Source: Cervus elaphus (Eukaryota > Chordata > Mammalia > Artiodactyla > Cervidae). From it: a stretch of 64,000 nt of DNA. The stretch covers positions 106,217,152 through 106,281,151 of the forward strand of contig NC_057832.1 in NCBI RefSeq assembly GCF_910594005.1, read 5' to 3'. This document shows, in pieces, positions 57,498 through 64,000 of the stretch (its first letter is position 1; each line of letters opens with the position of its first letter). Below the pieces are notes generated by a model that ran no database searches, was not told the DNA's origin, and saw nothing but the letters and a program-made list of their open reading frames with translations. A program made the position numbers and the translations under genes.

Positions 57498-57570
57498 AAG
57501 AATATGGAACAAATATGATATTTGATCTTTTTTTCTGGCTTCTTTCATTTAGCTTAATGTTTTCAAGAGT

Positions 57571-57683
57571 CACCGTTTTCACTTTTTCCGCATCTATTTT
57601 CCATGAAGTGATGGGACTGGATGCCATGATCTTAGTTTTTTAAATGTTGAGTTTTAAGCCAGCTTTTTCACTGTCCTCTTTCA
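57571..57683 (-). mobile_element. BovB 5' piece, inverted
   Basis: Antisense BovB segment encoding the region just after the catalytic box ('ttttccatgaagtgatggga' and 'ctggatgccatgatcttagt'). It is joined head-on to the sense piece at 57684. Left TSD ATGTTTTCAAGAGT at 57557-57570. Confidence 0.88.
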
Positions 57684-57880
57684 AAGACACTGGTGCTGGG
57701 AAAGATTGAGGGCAAGAGGAGAAGGGGGCCGCAGAAGATGAGATGGTTAGATAGCATCTAATAGCAGTGGACATGAGTTTGAGCAAAGTCTGGGAGATAA
57801 TGAAGGGCAGGGAAGCCTGATGTGCTGCAGTCCATGGAGTTGCAAAGAGTCGAACACAGCTTAGCGTCTGAGAAACAACC
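57684..57880 (+). mobile_element. BovB 3' piece, sense, partner of inverted piece
   Basis: Sense BovB 3' end from 'gacactggtgctgggaaaga' to the tail 'cttagcgtctgagaaacaac'. Right TSD ATGTTTTTCAAAGT at 57881-57894 pairs with the left TSD before the inverted piece (two differences). The two pieces therefore form one insertion with an internal 5' inversion. About 300 nt between them in BovB are missing. Confidence 0.9.
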
Positions 57881-58120
57881 ATGTTTTTCAAAGTCCATCC
57901 GTGGTGGTCACATGTATCAGTACTTTGTTCTTTTTATTATTGTGTGACATTTCATTGTGTGGATGTACCAAATTTGGTCTATCCATTTATCAGTCAGTGG
58001 TCACTTAGGTTGTTTCTACTTTTTTGCTGTTATGATCAATGCTGTTACAAACATTCACATATGAGTTTTTATATAGGTGGAAGTTATTTTTCATGGATAT
58101 ATACATAGGAATGGTGGTAT

Positions 58121-58195
58121 GAGATGGTTAGATGGCATCACTGACTCAATGGACATGAGTTTCAGCAAACTCTGGGAGATAATGGACAGGGAACA
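58121..58195 (+). mobile_element. BovB scrap, sense
   Basis: About 75 bp matching the BovB 3' region ('gagatggttagatggcatca' and 'ctgactcaatggacatgagt'), without the 3' terminal tail. Inside the old L1. No clear TSD. Confidence 0.8.
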
Positions 58196-59480
58196 CCCTC
58201 ATATGGTGAAGGTCCTTCATATGGCAGAACATCCTCTGCCAATATATGATGGACCATATGTTGACTTTATTTTTAACCTACTAAAAGAATTGTCAGATAA
58301 AAGAGGCTGTGGTGATTCACATTCTCACCACCAATGTATGAAGCTTCCAATTTTTCCACAATCTTGTCAACACTTGTAATCAGTTGTCATTTTGCTTAAA
58401 GTCATCCTAGTTGTGAAACAGTATCTCATTAGAGTTACAATTTGCATTTCCCTAATGGCTAATGATCTTGAGCTTTTTTCTCATGTACTTATTGCTCATA
58501 TCACTGTCTTAATAGGTTAGCTCTCTTTTGATTATGATGAGTTCATGCATTCTGGATACAAGTGTCTTTATCAGACATAAAATTTGAAAATATTTTCTCC
58601 TATTCTCTGTTATTTTTTTCAATTTCTTAATGGTGTCCTTTGTAGAACTTAAAAATCTTTTTATGTCATTTGACCTATCATTTCTTTTGTTATATGCTTT
58701 TGATAGTATATCCAAGAATGCTTTGTCTAACTCATAAATATTTATTTTTATACTATCTTTTAAGAGTTTTATAATTTAAATCTTGCATTTAGTTCCATGA
58801 TCCATTTTGAGTTAAGTTTTGTGGATGGAGTAAGAAAACAGTTCAGCTTCATTCTTTTTCATGTAGATATCCAGTAAATCCAGTTGTACCAGTAACAACT
58901 GCTAAAAAGACTTTTCTTCCTCTATTTATCTTTCTTCACACCCTTGTCAAAAGGTCAAATGACCATAAATATAACTGTTTTGGGGCCCGTTCTTACACTG
59001 ACTCATATGTCTCCACTTTTGCAAAAGTCACACTCTCTTGAGTCTTTCTAGAGATTTGTCCATTTCTAAGATATCTTATTTGTTGAGATATAATTATTAC
59101 CTTATAATTCTTTTTATTTGTGCAAGGCCAGTAGTGATGTCTCTCTTACATTCAAAAGTTTAGTAACTGAAGCCTTATTTATTTATTTTTTTTCTTAGTT
59201 TAGCTCAGTTTGTCAATTTTCTTTCCCTTTTCCAAAAAACCAACTTTTGGTTTTACTGATTTTTCTGTTGTTTTTGTATTCCCTGTTTCATTTATATCCA
59301 CTTTAATTTTTATTATTTCACTTATTGTGCATATTTTAAGTTTAGTTTTCTCTTCTTTTAATAGTTTCTTAACATGGAATGTTGTGTTAATGAATTGAGA
59401 TTTCTTCTTTTTTAAATGTAGGCATTTGCCACTATAAATTTCCCTCTAAGTAATGCTTAAGCTGCACCCCATAAGTTTTC

Positions 59481-60170
59481 AGGTGGCAAAGCCTTAGGCA
59501 TTCAGACAGTCATCCTGGGCTGACAGTGGCTTTAACTGGTTTCTTTTTTGCTGTCTATCTCCCTGATATCCTTGTTATGCTGTCTGCCTCTTCGGTATCA
59601 CACCCAGCTGTTAGCCTCCATTAATTCCCAGATGATTACTCTATCCTTTGAAATAATGCTTTTAAGTCTAATCCAACTAAATTAGCAATAATCTTTGATG
59701 ACTGTCTATGAGATGTGTTCTAGGTCCCAATAGGGTTTTTAGATGGGACAGCAGGAGTGGGTCATGACTCACATGCCACAGATTCTTGCTTTACTTACCA
59801 AAATTTAGTAGATTTTTTCAAATAAATGTTTCTTCATTTACCATATGCTTTTAGAGTAATTTCTAGAAATTGTTAATTGTTGTTGTAAATAATATTCACC
59901 AGTTGTATTGTTTTATTGTGGAGAGGGTCTGTGAAGTTCTTCACTTTGCCATCCAGAAGTCATGCCTCTTTATTCTCACTTTTCCTCTTTGCATTGTATG
60001 TATCATCTGCACCTATATTGATATTCCCATGGTTAATTATTCTGGTATATATATTTTTTATTCTTAGTGATTATTCTGCCTTGACTATTCATTAATACAG
60101 AGATCTGATTAGCCATTAAGACTTATGGCCTTTTTTTTAATAGTAGTTACTTAATTATAATACATAAAAA
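59481..60170. other. unassigned stretch
   Basis: No gene recognised. 'gtggagagggtctgtgaagt' near 59920 hints at old L1 sequence but is not enough to assign. Confidence 0.35.
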
Positions 60171-60172
60171 AT

Positions 60173-60390
60173 GGGCTTCCCTGATGGTTTAGTGGTAAAG
60201 AATCTTGTCTTCCAAGGCAGGAGATGCAGTTTTGATCCCTGTATTAGGAAGGTCCCCTGGAGAAGGAAATGCAACCCACTCCAGTATTCTTGCCTGGGAA
60301 ATCTCATGGATGGAGGAGCCTGTAGGGCAACAGTCCATGGGGTCACAAAGAGTCAGACACAATTGAGAGACTAAACAACAACACAACAAA
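60173..60390 (+). mobile_element. Bov-tA SINE, sense
   Basis: 'gggcttccctgatggtttag' head, diverged B box 'gttttgatccctg', Bov-A body, and tail 'actaaacaacaacacaac'. Confidence 0.95.
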
Positions 60391-60424
60391 AATATATAAA
60401 TAAAATAAGTGCTGAGATCCATAC

Positions 60425-60600
60425 TAAACCTTTCTAATGTGACATTTCATTTAATCCTATAAAAATTATGAAGTAGAAACTGATCCCAATCTTATACAGA
60501 AGAAACTTAGGTGTAAGAGATGAAACAGCCGATCAGACTAAAACTAGATTTATCTATCTCCAGGGTAAAAAACCACTTTGTTCTGTTCCCTAAAAAAACA
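60425..60600 (+). repeat. MIR SINE, sense
   Basis: 'atttcatttaatcctataaa', 'aatcttatacagaagaaact' and 'ctccagggtaaaaaaccact' follow the MIR order. Confidence 0.65.
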
Positions 60601-61180
60601 TGATCTGATTATAACCAAAGCAGAATGTTTCCTCTGGAACTGTTTAGCTCAACAGTTTTAGCTAAACAAGGATATTCTCAGTCATACGAAGACACACCAT
60701 AGAAGATACTGAAAAATGATGTTCACTCCCTCTCCTTGTCTCTCTGCATAATCGTGCCACTTCACTCTTTCTCTCTCTCTCCTTTGCTGATGCACTGCTC
60801 TTTTTTAACTGTAATCATGAATCTTTGAGTAGCTAATATATTTCAACAAATGGCTATGCAACGGTTAAAAAAATTGCATAACCTTAAACTCTTTATATAA
60901 GCCATTCAATTTCTTGGTACCAACAATTTAAAGAACATGATTCTGTTCAAATTTGAAGAAAATATCTTTGCTATATGTTAAGACAGAGAGTCTTCTTAAG
61001 GGTTACTTACTTAAAGGTTTAGATTATTATAGTCATTTGCTCAGTTCATAAACTATAGGCACATGTGAAACATCTTTTTAATATCTACACAAGACTGATG
61101 TGTATCAAAATAAGACACACAAAAATTACATCAGATGTCAAAACCATCTTAAACAATTTAAGTGTAATTGAAAGTGTAAT
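60601..61180. other. unassigned stretch
   Basis: No gene or recognisable repeat, apart from a TC-rich run near 60765-60782. Confidence 0.4.
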
Positions 61181-61571
61181 TAAAGCTGAGTGCCGAAGAA
61201 TTTATGCTTTTGAACTGTGGTGTTGGAGAAGACTCTTGAGAGTTCCTTGGACTGCAAAGAGTTCAAACCAGTCAATCTGAAAAGAAATCAACACTGAATC
61301 TTCATTGGAAGTTGCTGAAGCTGAAACTCCAATTCTTTGGCCACCTGATGAGAAGAACTGACTCATTGGAAAAGACCCTGATGCTGGGAAGGATTAAAGG
61401 CAGGAGGAGAAAGGGACAACAGAGGATGAGATGATTGGATGGCATCACCGACTCGATGGACATGAGTTTGAGCAAGCTCCGGGAGTTGGTGATGGACAGG
61501 GAAGCCTGGCGTGCTGCAGTTCATGGAGTCACAAAGAGTCGGACACAACTGCGCTACTGAACTGAACTGAC
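61181..61571 (+). mobile_element. BovB 3' end, sense
   Basis: From 'gctgagtgccgaagaattta' to the canonical tail '(actga)n' at 61556-61571. Frame broken by small indels. Confidence 0.95.
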
Positions 61572-61737
61572 ATGTAGTAATTTTGACCAAAGATTTTTAG
61601 GTTTATTTATTTATTTTTAAGACCTGAAATAAAGACAGTTCTCTGATATAAAATAGCCCCTTTCTTGAATGTCCACAGCATTACACTGGCCCCTATATTT
61701 CCTCAGAGATTAGTGAATCTTTACAAATTTATGAAGT

Positions 61738-61953
61738 TTGTTTTTGTTTTTAGTCGCTAAAGTCGTGTCTGATTCTTTTGCGACCCCATGAACTGTAGCC
61801 CATCTGGCTGCTCTGTCCATGGAATTTCCCAGGCAAGAATACTGGAGTAGGTTGTCATTTCCTTCTCCAGAGGATCTTTCTAACCCAAGGACTGAACCCA
61901 TGTCTCCTGCATTGGCAGGTGAATTCTTTACCACTGTGCCACCAGGGAAGCCC
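61738..61953 (-). mobile_element. Bov-tA SINE, antisense
   Basis: T-rich tail, antisense Bov-A ('gcccatctggctgctctgtc') and antisense tRNA head ending 'ccaccagggaagccc'. Confidence 0.95.
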
Positions 61954-62179
61954 TTTTCAGAAGCTGGAAGGAAATGAAAAATAAGAAAAGAGTGGTGCAT
62001 TCATAGGCACTGTTCAAGGGCAGTTTAAGCTAGTATTTTGTAGGTATGACAACACAGAACACTGAATCTGTTTACTGGGTTGCCTTTCCCAAAATCCATT
62101 TCCTGTTTTTTTCAACATGCTCAGTGTTTCTCCACAACAGTCAAAAATAGCATGGATTATTTTTAAGAAGTATTTTATG

Positions 62180-62191
62180 GTGCTCACTTCA

Positions 62192-62236
<45 letters not shown>

Positions 62237-62330
62237 GGCCCATGCACAGGGATGACACGCAAATTCGTGAAGCATTCCATATTTTTATTACTTTTCATAC
62301 TTGAAATAAACATTTATTTAAAAAAAAAAA
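62180..62330 (+). pseudogene. U6 snRNA chimeric retrocopy
   Basis: 62180-62286 is a full-length U6 snRNA sequence from its first G to the 3' T run. The ACAGAGA box and the following AGC triad are intact. There are about six substitutions against mammalian U6 as I recall it, mostly CpG to CpA. It is not followed by genomic flank. It continues directly into 33 nt of other sequence (62287-62319) with an AATAAA signal at 62305-62310, and then an A tail (62320-62330). TSD AAGAAGTATTTTA (62165-62177) versus AAGAAGTACTTTA (62329-62341). I see no U6-type proximal element or properly placed TATA upstream. It is therefore a retrotransposed U6-mRNA fusion and not a working U6 gene. Confidence 0.92.
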
Positions 62331-62341
62331 GAAGTACTTTA

Positions 62342-64000
62342 CAAAGGTATTAAAAATATTTGGGAAGAGTGTTCCACTGTAGACCTTGGTCTAGAAGTCA
62401 TAGAATGGTAGTTGAATATTGATGAAGAGTAGAGTAGGCCCTGGTATTAATACCACATTGGTTGATAAGTTACCTTTTTTCCTATTGGCAAGGAATTGTC
62501 ATAGAATTTAAGACAGACTTTATTTACATAGGTCAAAAAATAAATGGTGTATTTTTTTTTTAGAAAAATCAAGAAATTAAGGATATAAAGACTGAAAGAA
62601 AATATAAAATTAATTCCTCTTGCATAACGAAGCAGGCTAATTAAGTTATCATGAAAACCAGTAAGAAGCTCTGACACTAATGACTTTCCATTAAGTGAGA
62701 AGCTGAAATAAGTGTGATAGGACTTCTCAAACACAAAGTACAAGTGACTAACTGGTCAGGCATGCATTTTCCCAAAACCTGTAATGAGAGAAAGTCAAAG
62801 TTTCAATCAAAAGAGAAGGAAAACCAAAGTTAAGAGATGATTTTTGACTGATAATAAGCGGACTTAGTATCTAAGGTATCAGTTTACAGTTGCATTTTGT
62901 GCTTCTTTCAGTCTTTCTCTAAACAACTTCTTATTTTAAGCATCCTTAAAGGTCGTGAGAAATGTCTAATAAAAGTGTTTACATTTATGCTACTTACTGA
63001 GCAAGAAGTTAAGTTTTATAGGAAAAGAGCATCAGGAATGGAATTGTTGATTGTCACTGATGCTTTCAGAGCTTCATGCCTAAGGAAAATCTCTATTGTA
63101 GGGAGATTCAGATTTAAGTTGACATCTTCCAGAACTGCAGGCATAGTACTTAGGAGGAAAATGAGCAGTATCTGTGGGGTTAGTCCTACGTTTCCAAACA
63201 TGTTAAATGACGGTAAACATCAAAATCTCCTTTCAGAAACACCATCTTTTCTCACTATTCATTGGAAGAAAAGAAATAGATAACAAGAGCCTGTTCTTTT
63301 AAATACAATCTCATTTCCAGAAAGGCAGTGTATCTGAAATCAGTGCTATAGCAAGTATTAAGCTCATCTGCCTAAAAAGAACAGGCACAGCTGCTTCCCC
63401 AGGGTGTATTGTCAGACGTTTTGATTTTCAAAGAGCCAACAGAGCTAAGATACATGTAACCCTTTTCATAACAGCTCATCTTAGTGCGCCAGCCCTCTGC
63501 ACAGTCTTTCTCTCCTGCTAAGCAATTAGAATGGTCCTGAGCTTTTCAAAGCAATGATACAGATCGTTTTACCTTTATGTCCTGATTGCGTGAAGCTCTA
63601 TGGGAAATGCTTCTAAAGAGGTTAAAATGCAGCCATCTCCTACAAAGTCATGGTGCAGCCCAAAACTCAATCTCCTGCAGTGAAGACAAAGGAACAAAAG
63701 CAGGATAGACAATTTGAGAAAATGATAAAGTCGATTCAACAAATACTTCTGCCGTCTCCTACTTATCATAGCTGGGTCTATTTTCAGCATTGTTATCTGT
63801 ACTTTCCCTGCATCATGCCATTGAATATCTATAATGAACCAGTAAGGAAGAGATTTGCTGACTTCTAAGGAAAGGCATGCAAGATTCCTCTCTGCTCCTT
63901 TCTCAATCCTCTCTTCAGTCATTCCCTAAATCTCAGTCGCTGTTAAGGTTAAGTTATGCCATCTCCACAAAGAAGGGTCCAAATCTGGACCCAATTTCAG
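62342..64000. other. unassigned stretch to window end
   Basis: No repeat recognised in 1.7 kb. A 128-codon plus-strand frame (62897-63283) and a 115-codon minus-strand frame (63575-63922) have no recognisable domains or splice context. I do not call them genes. Repeat-poor sequence may point to conserved or regulatory content, which needs an alignment to judge. Confidence 0.4.

Larger units (their letters stand above)
56555..59480 (-). mobile_element. old L1, 3' end into ORF2, antisense, multiply interrupted
   Basis: One antisense L1 readable through its insertions. It starts with 'caatttacttgtcacccaat', then 'ctgcaaccatcaccatgatc', 'tctggaaatttcctatgaat', 'gtgtggatgtaccaaatttg' and 'cagtatctcattagagttac'. 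'gatccattttgagttaagtt' and 'caacttttggttttactgat' then run up to about 59480. No open frame. Hosts a BovB (56588), a Bov-tA (57301), an inverted BovB (57571) and a BovB scrap (58121). Confidence 0.8.

Noticed and set aside
62180..62286. Functional U6 snRNA gene
   Set aside because: It has an A tail, TSDs and a fused mRNA-like 3' end, carries substitutions, and lacks the upstream promoter elements U6 needs.
62897..63283. 128-codon plus-strand frame near the window end
   Set aside because: No domain, signal or conserved motif, and overlapped on the other strand by a frame of 61 codons of equal plausibility.
1..64000. CRISPR array, phage, operon or other prokaryotic system
   Set aside because: No regularly spaced repeats, no dense long ORFs, and overwhelming ruminant SINE/LINE content throughout.

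Overview
This window reads as a ruminant (pecoran, bovid-like) genomic segment that is intergenic or deep-intronic. The diagnosis rests on its repeats. BovB (RTE-class) LINE fragments, tRNA-headed Bov-tA SINEs, a Bov-A2 dimer, CHR-type tRNA-derived SINEs and a young ruminant-type L1 occur together only in this clade. Base composition is AT-rich. I found no host protein-coding exon I can defend. Nearly all longer open frames are either LINE reverse-transcriptase remnants or the accidental antisense reading of BovB 3' ends. Family names come from recognising the sequence, not from a database search, so boundaries of old elements are approximate.

Layout. 0-9 kb: a long antisense L2 relic (about 3.4-8.7 kb), broken by BovB and by an old L1 that itself carries a Bov-A2. 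9-17 kb: several short BovB and Bov-tA insertions with clear target-site duplications (TSDs), old L1 3' ends and an unassigned ancient repeat. 17-23 kb: an inverted CHR SINE pair, then quiet sequence, then a CpG-bearing LTR-like block at 21.4-22.8 kb. 23.6-26.9 kb: a second long antisense L2 holding an apparent solo LTR. 27-30.4 kb: a 5'-truncated L1 inside a MIR, then an ancient LTR-like repeat split by an L1 that is itself split by a double-headed SINE. 30.8-33.6 kb: a third antisense L2 tract with one BovB and two SINEs. 35.2-36.9 kb: a 1.7-kb BovB. 37-47 kb: mostly unassigned sequence with BovB copies and a MaLR LTR split by BovB. 47.7-49.1 kb: a 1.4-kb BovB in the sense direction. 49.5-53.0 kb: two nearly identical young L1 3' halves head to tail. 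56.5-59.5 kb: an old antisense L1 that has taken four later insertions, including a BovB with an internal inversion. 61-64 kb: BovB, Bov-tA and a U6 snRNA chimeric retrocopy.

No operon, CRISPR array or other prokaryotic feature is present, and I saw no novel coding system. The main value of the window is as a record of target-primed reverse transcription. It contains (1) an L1 tandem bounded by one TSD, (2) a U6 copy fused to an unrelated polyadenylated 3' end, (3) a BovB with a 5' inversion, (4) a tail-only insertion and (5) nested insertions whose order can be read from TSDs.
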